Position numbers and translations under genes: made by a program
In this document: positions 15,961 to 23,541 of the stretch, piece by piece
Layout of the letters: every line of letters starts with the position of its first letter
Position numbering within the stretch: position 1 is the stretch's first letter
From: Actinomycetales bacterium
GTDB lineage: Bacteria > Actinomycetota > Actinomycetes > Actinomycetales > Cellulomonadaceae
Length of the DNA stretch: 64,000 nt
Direction: 5' to 3'
Assembly: GCA_020444245.1 (NCBI GenBank)
Contig: JAHLLI010000021.1
Coordinates: 1-64,000 of the forward strand
Notes under the pieces: generated by a model
The model's input: only the letters and a program-made list of their open reading frames with translations
What the model was told of the DNA's origin: nothing
The model's database searches: none

Positions 15961-16490
15961 CGGCCCTCCTCCGTCAGGCGCACGGTGAGGCGCTCGTCCG
16001 ACCCGCTGACGGGGCCGAGCTCCCGCTCGAGCCGGCCGAGGGCGTCGGACAGGTAGCGCTTCGCGGTGCCCTCGCTGATCCCCAGGCGCCGAGCCAGCTC
16101 GGGCACCGTGAGGTCGTCGTAGAACCGCAGCACGACGCACGCCCGCTCCCGGGGCGGCAGGCCGGCGAGCGCCGCCTGGACCACGAGCTGGTCGTCGGTG
16201 CGCACCGTCGCGTCGGGTGCGACGGCGGGAGCCGCGGCCAGGTGCCGCCGTCCGGCCCAGCCGCGCTCGCGGCGGTGCTCGTCGAGGTAGGCGTTCAGCA
16301 CGGCGCGCCGCACGTATCCCTCGGTGGCCTGCGGGCCGAGGACCCGCGCTGGCGCCGTCCAGGAGCGCACCAGCGCCTCCTGCACCAGGTCGTGCGCGCG
16401 AGGCAGGTCACCGCACAGCAGGTAGGCGTAGCCGATCAGCGCCGCGCCCCGTCGGGTCGCGAGTGCAGTCAGCTCGTCCTGCCAGCCCAT
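15957..16490 (-). CDS. SigE-family ECF RNA polymerase sigma factor
   Basis: The 177-residue sigma shows region 2 at about 12-65 (RRGAALIGYAYLLCGDLPRAHDLVQEALVRSW) and region 4 at about 115-165 (LPPRERACVVLRFYDDLTVPELARRLGISEGTAKRYLSDAL). It belongs to the actinobacterial SigE/SigM-like short ECFs. The ATG at 16490 has GAGGGGG seven bases upstream. It heads an operon with the membrane-anchored partner (ATGA overlap) and is divergent from the lipoprotein paralogue. Two dyads lie in the 148-base divergent region and may be control sites. Confidence 0.9.
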   Translation of the reverse strand: MGWQDELTALATRRGAALIGYAYLLCGDLPRAHDLVQEALVRSWTAPARVLGPQATEGYVRRAVLNAYLDEHRRERGWAGRRHLAAAPAVAPDATVRTDDQLVVQAALAGLPPRERACVVLRFYDDLTVPELARRLGISEGTAKRYLSDALGRLERELGPVSGSDERLTVRLTEEGR

Positions 16491-16533
16491 GTCGCCCCCT
16501 CTCACCGACTCCAACGGCGGAGAGTGGCGAATC

Positions 16534-16550
16534 GTTGGGTGACGCCCAAC
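16534..16550. promoter_or_regulatory. Dyad in sigE / lipoprotein divergent region
   Basis: GTTGGG-tgacg-CCCAAC, a perfect 6-bp inverted repeat, lies 44 bases upstream of the sigma start and 89 bases upstream of the lipoprotein start. It is a candidate operator; the binding protein is unknown. Confidence 0.35.
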
Positions 16551-16568
16551 CCCGGACCGGTGGACCCA

Positions 16569-16604
16569 GGGTCCCATCCGTGGCCCGCACCGCGGATGCG
16601 ACCC
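16569..16604. promoter_or_regulatory. Large inverted repeat in divergent promoter region
   Basis: GGGTCcCATCCG at 16569-16580 and CGGATGcGACCC at 16593-16604 pair at 11 of 12 positions around a 12-base centre. The element is midway between the two divergent starts and could act on both. Confidence 0.4.
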
Positions 16605-16638
16605 TTGGTGGGAACGTCGTACGTCCAGGGGGCACCTC

Positions 16639-17895
16639 ATGAGGATCCGCATCGCCGCGGGCTCGGCAGCCGCAGCGTTCCTGCTCGCAGCCTTGACGGG
16701 GTGCGGCGCGGGACCCGCCGCGCCCACCACCGACACCCCCGCCCCCACGCCGACGGCCACCACGTCCACACCCTCGACCAGCGCCCCACCGACGCCCGAG
16801 GCGCTGTCCACCCCCACCGTCGACCCGCTGCTGCCGACCGCTGAGCCGTTGACGCGCGGGCTGCTGGCGACCACCGACGCCGGCTGGTTGATCGTCAAGG
16901 TGAGCCCCACCTCCGATCGCCAGAGCTACGACCGCACCGTCACGGCCACCTACCTCATCGACCCGACCGGCGTCCGGTACCAGCTCCCGGACCTGCCCAG
17001 CGGCGACCTGTACCTCTTCGAGTGGCTCCCCGGCACGGCTCTGGCGCTGGCGAGCTCGACGACGGGCAGCGGCACCTCGGTCGTCGTCGTGGACCTGGAG
17101 ACCGGCGCCACCACCCCGGTCGACCTCGGGGGGATCGCCGCCGACGCGGGCCTGGTCAACGTGGACGTGCTGGTGACCTTCGTCGGCGACGGCACGACCG
17201 ACCTTCTGGTCTCGATGTCGCGCGGCGGCACCGGGCTGGGCCAGAGGCGCACCCTGGACGGGCAGGTCACGGCGTCCACCGACGAGCCCACGATCCTGGT
17301 GCCGACCCCGGGCGGGCGGGTCCTGCTGAACGCCACGACCGGCGCGCCGCAGTGGGTGGACCCCGACACGCTCACGGTCCGCGCACCAGTCCAGCTGCCC
17401 GACACGACCTGCTGGGTCAGCAAGTGGCTGGACCTGACGGGATCGGTCCTGGCCACCTGCCCGGGCTCAGGCTGGTACGTCGCGAGCCCGGACGCGGCCA
17501 CCTGGCAGCTGCCGGTCGAGCCGTCGGTGACCTGGGGGGTCACACCGCTGGTCGCCTATCCGGACGGGACCGTGCTGGTCAGGAGCGGGGACGTCTCCGG
17601 GCCGGCGGACACCGTGCGGATGAGCGCCACGACTGCGGCCCCGGTGAAGGTCCCCGTCACGCTGGGCCGGTGGGTGCACGGCACCGTCGTGGCCGGGATC
17701 GCGGACGGCGACCAGACCGGTGCCGACGCCCTTGTCGCCTGGGACAGCGCCGACGGGACCACCAACGTGCTGGTTCCCGGCCTCGCCGCACCCGCCGGAC
17801 AGACGCTGTCGGTGGTCGACAGCCCTGACCGGCCGAACAGCCAGGGGTTCGTCATCGACCTGGGCGGAGCCCTGACCTTGGCCATGGGGAGCTGA
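16639..17895 (+). CDS. Lipoprotein paralogue of the SigE-linked membrane protein
   Basis: The 418-residue lipoprotein has the lipobox ALTGC, with Cys23 as the lipidation site. A Thr/Pro linker (30-60) leads to a beta-rich domain that closely copies the extracytoplasmic domain of the minus-strand gene at 14461-15960. The shared block runs from STPTVDPLLPTAEPLTRG through DPTGVRYQLPDLP. It has lost the cytoplasmic segment and transmembrane helix, so it would sit on the outer face as a diffusible or competing copy of the sensor domain. The ATG at 16639 is preceded by AGGGGG. The function is unknown. Confidence 0.8.
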   Translation: MRIRIAAGSAAAAFLLAALTGCGAGPAAPTTDTPAPTPTATTSTPSTSAPPTPEALSTPTVDPLLPTAEPLTRGLLATTDAGWLIVKVSPTSDRQSYDRTVTATYLIDPTGVRYQLPDLPSGDLYLFEWLPGTALALASSTTGSGTSVVVVDLETGATTPVDLGGIAADAGLVNVDVLVTFVGDGTTDLLVSMSRGGTGLGQRRTLDGQVTASTDEPTILVPTPGGRVLLNATTGAPQWVDPDTLTVRAPVQLPDTTCWVSKWLDLTGSVLATCPGSGWYVASPDAATWQLPVEPSVTWGVTPLVAYPDGTVLVRSGDVSGPADTVRMSATTAAPVKVPVTLGRWVHGTVVAGIADGDQTGADALVAWDSADGTTNVLVPGLAAPAGQTLSVVDSPDRPNSQGFVIDLGGALTLAMGS

Positions 17896-17916
17896 CGGGG
17901 GCCGGTCGCCCGGAGC

Positions 17917-19404
17917 TCAGCCCCAGACGAGCGCGCGCGCCGGGTCCTCGAGCACCGCTGCCACGTCCGCCAGCAGGCGCGAGCCCAGGCCGCCGTCGAC
18001 CAGCCGGTGGTCGAACGACAGCGCGAGCTGCGTGACGTGCCGGATCTTGACCTTGCCCTTGTGCACCCACGGCTGCTCGCGGATCGCTCCGAACGCCAGG
18101 ATCGCCGACTCGCCGGGGTTGAGGATCGGGGTACCGGTGTCGATGCCGAACACCCCGACGTTGGTGATCGTGATGGTGCCGTCGGACATGTCGGCAGGCG
18201 TGGTGCGGCCGGCGCGGGCCGTCGCGGTGAGGTCCGCGAGCGCGACGGCGAGGTCGTGCAGGCCCAGGCGGTGGGCGTCCTTGATGTTGGGCACGACGAG
18301 GCCGCGGGGGGTCTGCGCCGCGATGCCGAGATTCACGTAGTGCTTGTAGACGATCTCCTGGGTGTCGTCCCGCCAGGAAGCGTTGACCTCGGGGTGCCGG
18401 CGCACCGCGATGAGCAGCGCCTTCATGGCGATCAGCAGCGGCGTGACGCGGACGTCGGCGAACTCGCGGTCCTCGCGCAGCTCGGCGACCAGGCGCATGG
18501 TCCGGGTGACGTCGACGGTGTGGAACACCGACACGTGCGGCGCGGAGAACGCCGACGACACCATCGCCTCGGCGGTGCGCTTGCGCACGGACTTCACCGG
18601 GACGCGGGTGGTGCGACCGTCCGGCGAGACCGTGCCCGACTCCAGCCACGGCTCGTCGTCGTTGGGGTAGGTGGCCAGGGTCTGCGGCTTGACCTCGGTG
18701 GCACGGGCCAGGACGTCCTCGCGGGTCACGATGCCGCCGGGGCCGGTCGGGGTGACGGTGCCGAGGTCGACGTTGAGGTCGCGGGCGAGCTTGCGCACCG
18801 GCGGCTTGGCCAGCACCCGGTGGGCAGCGGCGTCGCGGCTCGCGACGGTGCTCGCGGGAGCGGGCGCGGGTGCAGGTGCAGCGGGCGCAGGTGCAGCGGG
18901 CGCAGGTGCCGGTGCAGCGGGCGCAGGTGCGGCGGGCGTCGCCGACTCAGCCACGGCCGGAGCCGATGCCTCCGCAGACGCCTCCGCCGGGCTCACCGCT
19001 GACGCGGCGCCGGCACCTGCCGCGGTCCGCCGACGCCGTCCGGGCGCCGTCTCGGTCACCCCGTAGCCGACCAGCACCGCACCGCCGCTGCCCGATGGCT
19101 CGTCGCCACCGGCCTCCGCCGCGCCGTCGGTACCGGGGGTCGCCGGCTCCGCGCCGTCCGGGTCGACGTCCACGGTGATGATCGGCGTGCCGACCTCGAC
19201 CGTCACACCCTCCTCGGCCAGCAGCGCGCTGACCACGCCGTCGAACGGGCAGGGCAGCTCGACCAGCGACTTGGCGGTCTCGATCTCGACGATCACCTGG
19301 TTGACGGCCACGCGGTCACCGACGGCCACCCGCCACTCGACGATCTCGGCCTCGGTCAGGCCCTCGCCGGCGTCGGGGAGGCGGAACTGCTCGTACCTGG
19401 GCAC
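17917..19404 (-). CDS. Dihydrolipoamide acyltransferase E2 of a 2-oxo acid dehydrogenase complex
   Basis: The 495-residue E2 has one N-terminal lipoyl domain with lipoylated Lys45 (IETAKSLVE) and a long Ala/Pro/Thr linker. The peripheral subunit-binding domain is about 180-220 ([21 protein letters not shown]). The C-terminal acyltransferase domain ends with the catalytic [10 protein letters not shown]. It transfers acyl groups from E1 to CoA. It is last in the E1alpha-E1beta-E2 operon. The substrate could be pyruvate or branched-chain 2-oxo acids: the same gene set is bkdABC in mycobacteria, and E3 is not encoded here. The ATG is at 19404, 25 bases after the E1beta stop. Confidence 0.92.
   Translation of the reverse strand: MPRYEQFRLPDAGEGLTEAEIVEWRVAVGDRVAVNQVIVEIETAKSLVELPCPFDGVVSALLAEEGVTVEVGTPIITVDVDPDGAEPATPGTDGAAEAGGDEPSGSGGAVLVGYGVTETAPGRRRRTAAGAGAASAVSPAEASAEASAPAVAESATPAAPAPAAPAPAPAAPAPAAPAPAPAPASTVASRDAAAHRVLAKPPVRKLARDLNVDLGTVTPTGPGGIVTREDVLARATEVKPQTLATYPNDDEPWLESGTVSPDGRTTRVPVKSVRKRTAEAMVSSAFSAPHVSVFHTVDVTRTMRLVAELREDREFADVRVTPLLIAMKALLIAVRRHPEVNASWRDDTQEIVYKHYVNLGIAAQTPRGLVVPNIKDAHRLGLHDLAVALADLTATARAGRTTPADMSDGTITITNVGVFGIDTGTPILNPGESAILAFGAIREQPWVHKGKVKIRHVTQLALSFDHRLVDGGLGSRLLADVAAVLEDPARALVWG
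18868..18935. repeat. 15-bp period array in E2 linker
   Basis: About four copies of a ggtgcagcgggcgca-like unit encode Ala-Pro pentapeptides in the flexible E2 linker. Repeat number is expected to vary between strains by slippage. Confidence 0.7.
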
Positions 19405-19429
19405 AGGGGGTCTCCTGGTGGGCGGGGCG

Positions 19430-20461
19430 TCAGTGGGCCATGGCGCGGTCGACGGCGTCGAGCACGCGGTCCACGGACGGCAGGTACTCGTGCTCGATCC
19501 GCGACGGAGGGTACGGGGTGTGGAAGCCGCCGACCCGCAGCACCGGGGCCTCGAGCTCGTAGAAGCACTCCTCGGTGACCCGCGCGGCGACCTCGGCCCC
19601 CACGCCGTGGGACACCGAGGCCTCGTGCACCACGACGCACCGCCCGGTCCCGCGCACGGACTCCACGACGGTCGCGTGGTCCAGCGGGGAGATGGTGCGC
19701 AGGTCGATCACCTCGAGGCTGGTGCCCTCCTCGGCCGCGACCTGGGCGGCCTTGAGCGCGGTGTGCACGGTGGGGCCGTAGGCGACCACTGTGAGGTCGG
19801 TGCCGGAGCGCACGACGCGGGCCCGGTCCAGCCCGGCGCCCGGGGTCCCGTAGGGCGTGAGGGCGACCTCGGCCTTGTCCCAGTACCGGCCCTTGGGCTC
19901 GAGGAAGATCACCGGGTCGGGCGAGGCGATGGCCTCCTGGATCATCGTGTACGCGTCGGCCGGGGTGGACGGGGTGACGACCCGGAGTCCCGCGGTGTGC
20001 GCGAACAGCACCTCGGGCGACTCGCTGTGGTGCTCGACCGCGCCGATCCCGCCGCCGTAGGGGATCCGGATGACCACGGGCACGGTGATCCTCCCGCGCG
20101 AGCGGGCGTGGAGCTTGGCCAGCATCGTGGTGATCTGGTCGAACGCGGGGAACACGAACCCGTCGAACTGGATCTCGCACACCGGCCGGTAGCCGCGCAT
20201 GGCCAGGCCGATCGCGGTGCCGACGATGCCGGACTCGGCGAGCGGGGTGTCGACGACGCGGTCGGGGCCGAACTCGGCCTGGAGCCCGTCGGTGACGCGG
20301 AACACCCCGCCGAGGCGGCCGATGTCCTCGCCCATCAGCAGCACCTTGGGGTCGCCGGCGAGCGCGGCGCGCAGACCGAGGGTGATCGCCCTGGCGAGGG
20401 TGACCTTCTCGGTGGCGACGGCCGTGGCGGCGGTTCCGGTGCGGTCGGCGGTGGTGGTCAT
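19430..20461 (-). CDS. 2-oxo acid dehydrogenase E1 component, beta subunit
   Basis: The 343-residue transketolase-like subunit includes [20 protein letters not shown] and [20 protein letters not shown] (thiamine diphosphate-contacting Glu). [18 protein letters not shown] and [16 protein letters not shown] are the C-terminal transketolase domain signatures. It pairs with E1alpha to decarboxylate the 2-oxo acid. The ATG at 20461 overlaps the E1alpha stop by four bases (ATGA), so the two subunits are made in balance. The N-terminus carries 17 extra residues of low complexity. Confidence 0.93.
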   Translation of the reverse strand: MTTTADRTGTAATAVATEKVTLARAITLGLRAALAGDPKVLLMGEDIGRLGGVFRVTDGLQAEFGPDRVVDTPLAESGIVGTAIGLAMRGYRPVCEIQFDGFVFPAFDQITTMLAKLHARSRGRITVPVVIRIPYGGGIGAVEHHSESPEVLFAHTAGLRVVTPSTPADAYTMIQEAIASPDPVIFLEPKGRYWDKAEVALTPYGTPGAGLDRARVVRSGTDLTVVAYGPTVHTALKAAQVAAEEGTSLEVIDLRTISPLDHATVVESVRGTGRCVVVHEASVSHGVGAEVAARVTEECFYELEAPVLRVGGFHTPYPPSRIEHEYLPSVDRVLDAVDRAMAH

Positions 20462-21585
20462 CGGACGCCTCCGTCCTCGAAGCTCGCCTGGTAGTCGGTG
20501 AACCACGCCCGCTCGGCGTCGACCAGGGCGTGCGGCGTGGCGTAGACGTGGTCGAACATCGACGCCGCGGGCGGCGGCACCATCGCGTGCACGGCGTCGC
20601 GCACGTGGCGGGCCAGCGCCTCGGCGCGCTCGTCGAGGTCGGCGAGGAAGCCGGCGGGCAGCTCGCCCGCGGACTCCAGGTAGTGGCGGAGCCGGTCGAT
20701 CGGGTCCTTGGCGCGCCAGGCGGCGACCTCGGCCTCGTCGCGGTAGCGCAGCGGGTCGTCGGACGTGGTGTGCGCGCCCATCCGGTAGGTGACGGCCTCG
20801 ACGAACGTCGGGCCGCCGCCGCTGCGGGCGCGCTCCATGGCTTCGGCGGTGACCGCGTAGCAGGCGAGCACGTCGTTGCCGTCCACCCGGACCGTCGGGA
20901 TGCCGAAGCCCAGGCCGCGCTGCGCGAGCGGGACCTTGCTCTGCCCGGAGACCGGCACCGAGATCGCCCACTGGTTGTTCTGGACGAAGAAGACCACCGG
21001 GGCGTCGGACACGCCGGCGAACACGAGCGCCTCGTTGACGTCGCCCTGCGAGGTGGCGCCGTCGCCGAGGTAGGCGATCACACCGGCGTCGCGCTGCGGG
21101 TCACCGGTGCCGACCACGCCGTCGCGCTGCAGTCCCATCGCGTAGCCCACCGCGTGCAGCGGGTGGGCACCGACGACGAGCGTGAACAGGTGGACCCCAT
21201 GCTCGGCCGGGTCCCAGCCGCCGTGGTCGACGCCGCGGAACTGCTTGAGCACGTCGGTCAGGTCCAGGCCGCGCACGTGCAGCACGCCGTGCTCGCGGTA
21301 GGCGGGGAAGACGAAGTCCTGCGGGGCGAGCGCGTGGGCGGAGCCGATCTGCGCGGCCTCCTGGCCCAGGCTCGGGGTGAACAGGCCGAGCTCGCCCTGG
21401 CGTTGCAGGGCGGTGGCCTCGGTGTCGAACCGTCGCGTCAGCACCATGTCGGCGTAGAAGCGCCGCAGTGCGTCGGCGTCCAGGTGCGCGACACGCGGGT
21501 CGTACCGGGTGTCGGCGACGCGGGTGCCCTCGGGGGTGAGGAGCTGGACGGTCTCGATGGCCGGGTCGAGGTCGGGTTGGGTCAC
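20458..21585 (-). CDS. pdhA: 2-oxo acid dehydrogenase E1 component, alpha subunit
   Basis: The 375-residue E1alpha contains the thiamine diphosphate motif GDGATSQGDVNEALVF ending in the NN of FVQNNQWAIS. It also has the phosphorylation-loop-like YRMGAHTTSDDPLRYR. The family name used by annotation pipelines is pdhA, but sequence alone does not separate pyruvate from branched-chain substrates; bkdA is an equally good name. The GTG at 21585 has AAGGA upstream; in-frame codons further up are translated from non-coding-like repeat sequence. A palindrome GCGTAGgCTACGC lies about 80 bases upstream. It is the first gene of a three-gene operon. Confidence 0.9.
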   Translation of the reverse strand: MTQPDLDPAIETVQLLTPEGTRVADTRYDPRVAHLDADALRRFYADMVLTRRFDTEATALQRQGELGLFTPSLGQEAAQIGSAHALAPQDFVFPAYREHGVLHVRGLDLTDVLKQFRGVDHGGWDPAEHGVHLFTLVVGAHPLHAVGYAMGLQRDGVVGTGDPQRDAGVIAYLGDGATSQGDVNEALVFAGVSDAPVVFFVQNNQWAISVPVSGQSKVPLAQRGLGFGIPTVRVDGNDVLACYAVTAEAMERARSGGGPTFVEAVTYRMGAHTTSDDPLRYRDEAEVAAWRAKDPIDRLRHYLESAGELPAGFLADLDERAEALARHVRDAVHAMVPPPAASMFDHVYATPHALVDAERAWFTDYQASFEDGGVR

Positions 21586-21666
21586 GCGGAGGTCCTTCCG
21601 GTGGTGCCATCCGTCTGGCGTCCCGCCGGGGACGTCGGTCGATCGCCGCGCCGGCAGGTTACGCCA

Positions 21667-21679
21667 GCGTAGGCTACGC
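21667..21679. promoter_or_regulatory. Palindrome upstream of E1alpha
   Basis: GCGTAG-g-CTACGC is a perfect dyad embedded in AT-richer sequence, with a further CGTAGG copy at 21683-21688. It is 82 bases upstream of the E1alpha start and is a candidate operator overlapping promoter elements. Confidence 0.4.
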
Positions 21680-21786
21680 AACCGTAGGTAGCGCGTGCAG
21701 CATCGGCACAACTCGGGCGCGGGCCGGTTGTCGGGAGGAACCAAAGACGCGGTCCGCCGGCAGCATCCGCGCGGCTCGAGCGCGGG

Positions 21787-21846
21787 ATCGTCCTGCTCGA
21801 CGTCGTCCTGCTCGGCATCGTCCCGCTCGGCATCGTCGTGCTCGGC
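21787..21846. repeat. 15-bp tandem array after hisC-family gene
   Basis: Four units of the form atcgtcctgctcggc (21787-21801, 21802-21816, 21817-21831, 21832-21846) lie 19 bases past the aminotransferase stop. Read in that gene's frame beyond its stop they give AEHDD, AERDD, AEQDD, VEQDD. Confidence 0.75.
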
Positions 21847-21864
21847 CGACGCGACCTGCGCTGC

Positions 21865-22983
21865 TCAGCCTTCGGGCGCCCACTCCTCGGCCAGGGCGAG
21901 CACGGCGTCGTTGGCCTCGGGGGAGCCGATCGAGATCCGGACCCCGTCGCCGGCGAACGGGCGCACGAGGAGCCCGCGAGCGGCCGCGTGCGTCGCGAGG
22001 TCGGTGGTGCGGTCCCCGGTGGCGAGCCAGACGAAGTTGCCCTGGGCGTCGGGCACGTCCCAGCCCTGCACGCGCAGCCCGGCGACCACCCGCTGGCGCT
22101 CGGCGACCACGGCCCGGACCCGCTCGAGCAGGGCGTCCTCGGCCGCCAGCGACGCGACCGCGGCGGTCTGCGCCAGCTCGTTGACCCCGAACGGCGTCGA
22201 GGCGATCCGCACCGCCGCCGCGACCTCGGGGTGCGCGACCGCGTAGCCGACCCGCAGCCCGGCCAGACCGTAGGCCTTGGAGAACGTGCGCAGCAGCATG
22301 ACGTTGGGGTGCTCGGCGAGCAGCGCGGGCCCGTCGGCGGCCTGCGGGTCGGTGACGAACTCGGTGTAGGCCTCGTCGATCACCACCAGGACGTGCTCGG
22401 GGACCGCGTCGATCATCGCGGCCAGCTCGTCGTGGTGCACCGCGGGCCCGGTCGGGTTGTTCGGGGTGCACACGAGGACCGCTCGCGTGCGGTCGGTCAC
22501 GGCGTCGGCCATCGCGCCCAGGTCGTGCCGCGCGCCGGCGGCCAGCGGCACCTGCACGTGCTCGGCACCCTGGAGCCGGACCAGGATCGGGTAGGCCTCG
22601 AACGACCGCCACGCGGTGACCACCTGGTCGCCGGGCTCGCAGAACGCCTGGAGGACGTGGGAGAGCACCGCGACCGACCCGGTCGACGCGACGACTCCGG
22701 CCGCGCCGACGCCGAACCGCTCGCCGAGCGCCGCGACCAGGGAGTCGGCGTACATCTCGGGGTAGCGGTTGACCCGGCCGGCGGCGTCGGCGATGACCTG
22801 GCGCACCGGCTCCAGCGGCGGGTACGGGTTCTCGTTGGAGGACAGCTTGTGCGACCGGTCGTCGGCCGGACGCGCGCCCGGGACGTAGGCCGGCAGCGAC
22901 GCGACGGCGGGTCGGGGACGCACGGCGTGGGGACGCACGGCGTGGGGACGCACGGGGTGGGGGCGCTCGGGGTCGTCGTTCAC
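21865..22983 (-). CDS. hisC: Histidinol-phosphate / aromatic aminotransferase (HisC family)
   Basis: The 372-residue PLP enzyme of fold type I has substrate arm SSNENPYPP, the PNNPTG cofactor motif (VCTPNNPTGPAV), and Lys in TFSKAYGLAGLRVGYA forming the Schiff base. It transaminates histidinol phosphate or aromatic 2-oxo acids; actinobacterial genomes often have a second hisC-like gene (pat), and no other his genes are near, so the pat role is a real alternative. The GTG start at 22983 gives an N-terminal tail with pentapeptide repeats HPVRP-HAVRP-HAVRP encoded by a 15-bp array. It is separated from the E1alpha gene by 279 bases. Confidence 0.85.
   Translation of the reverse strand: MNDDPERPHPVRPHAVRPHAVRPRPAVASLPAYVPGARPADDRSHKLSSNENPYPPLEPVRQVIADAAGRVNRYPEMYADSLVAALGERFGVGAAGVVASTGSVAVLSHVLQAFCEPGDQVVTAWRSFEAYPILVRLQGAEHVQVPLAAGARHDLGAMADAVTDRTRAVLVCTPNNPTGPAVHHDELAAMIDAVPEHVLVVIDEAYTEFVTDPQAADGPALLAEHPNVMLLRTFSKAYGLAGLRVGYAVAHPEVAAAVRIASTPFGVNELAQTAAVASLAAEDALLERVRAVVAERQRVVAGLRVQGWDVPDAQGNFVWLATGDRTTDLATHAAARGLLVRPFAGDGVRISIGSPEANDAVLALAEEWAPEG
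22914..22973. repeat. 15-bp tandem array in hisC-family N-terminus
   Basis: Three near-perfect copies of ggggacgcacggcgt (from 22914) plus a decayed fourth copy encode basic His-x-Val-Arg-Pro units at the N-terminus of the aminotransferase. Confidence 0.75.
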
Positions 22984-23106
22984 GCGGCCAGCATGCCAGC
23001 GGCGCCGGGTCGCGACGGCGCCTTCCTCCTGTCGTCCCGGATCGCGAGCACCCGGGCTCGACGGACCGGCCACCGCACCCCGCCCGCGGATGCCAGGATG
23101 GACGCC

Positions 23107-23493
23107 ATGGGTTTCCTCGTCCGTCTCGTCATCCAGGCGATTGCGATCTGGCTCGCGACGTACCTGCTGAGCGGGTTGACCGTGACCGGCGGCGACTCGA
23201 CCGGGATCACCGTGCTGGTGTTCCTCGGCGTGGCGCTCGTGTTCAGCCTGGTCAACGCGATCGTCAAGCCGATCGTCAAGGTCCTGTCGCTCCCGCTGTA
23301 CCTCCTCACGCTCGGGTTGTTCGGGCTGGTGGTGAACGCGCTGATGCTCATGCTGGTCGGCTGGCTCAGCGAGCAGACCTCCTACGGGCTGCGGGTGGAC
23401 AACTTCGGCACCGCGGTGATCGGCGCGCTGATCATCGCGGTCGCGAACGTGGTGCTCACCGCACTGGTCCCGGCCGCGCGCAAGAAGGGCTGA
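23107..23493 (+). CDS. Phage holin family 4 membrane protein
   Basis: The 128-residue protein has four hydrophobic helices and the motif NAIVKPIVKVLSLPLYLLTLG typical of the PF04020-type superfamily IV holin-like proteins. These are chromosomal membrane proteins of uncertain function in actinobacteria; no lysis genes are nearby. The ATG at 23107 yields the usual MGFLVRL start; an in-frame ATG at 23098 adds three residues. It is divergent from the aminotransferase (123 bases) and converges with the lipase-like gene. Confidence 0.85.
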   Translation: MGFLVRLVIQAIAIWLATYLLSGLTVTGGDSTGITVLVFLGVALVFSLVNAIVKPIVKVLSLPLYLLTLGLFGLVVNALMLMLVGWLSEQTSYGLRVDNFGTAVIGALIIAVANVVLTALVPAARKKG

Positions 23494-23541
23494 GCCGGGC
23501 GGGCGTCGGCGTCACCCCGGCGCCGCACGGGCCGCACGGCG

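Noticed and set aside
21787-21846. A plus-strand hydrophobic leader peptide (GIVLLDVVLLGIVPLGIVVLG) from the 15-bp array
   Set aside because: No start codon or Shine-Dalgarno is suitably placed and no gene follows on that strand; better explained as tandem slippage.
22914-22973. A CRISPR-like array
   Set aside because: The units are contiguous 15-mers inside a coding region with no spacers.
23107-23493. Prophage remnant because of the holin-family protein
   Set aside because: This holin family is a common chromosomal membrane protein in actinobacteria, and no other phage gene or attachment site is present.
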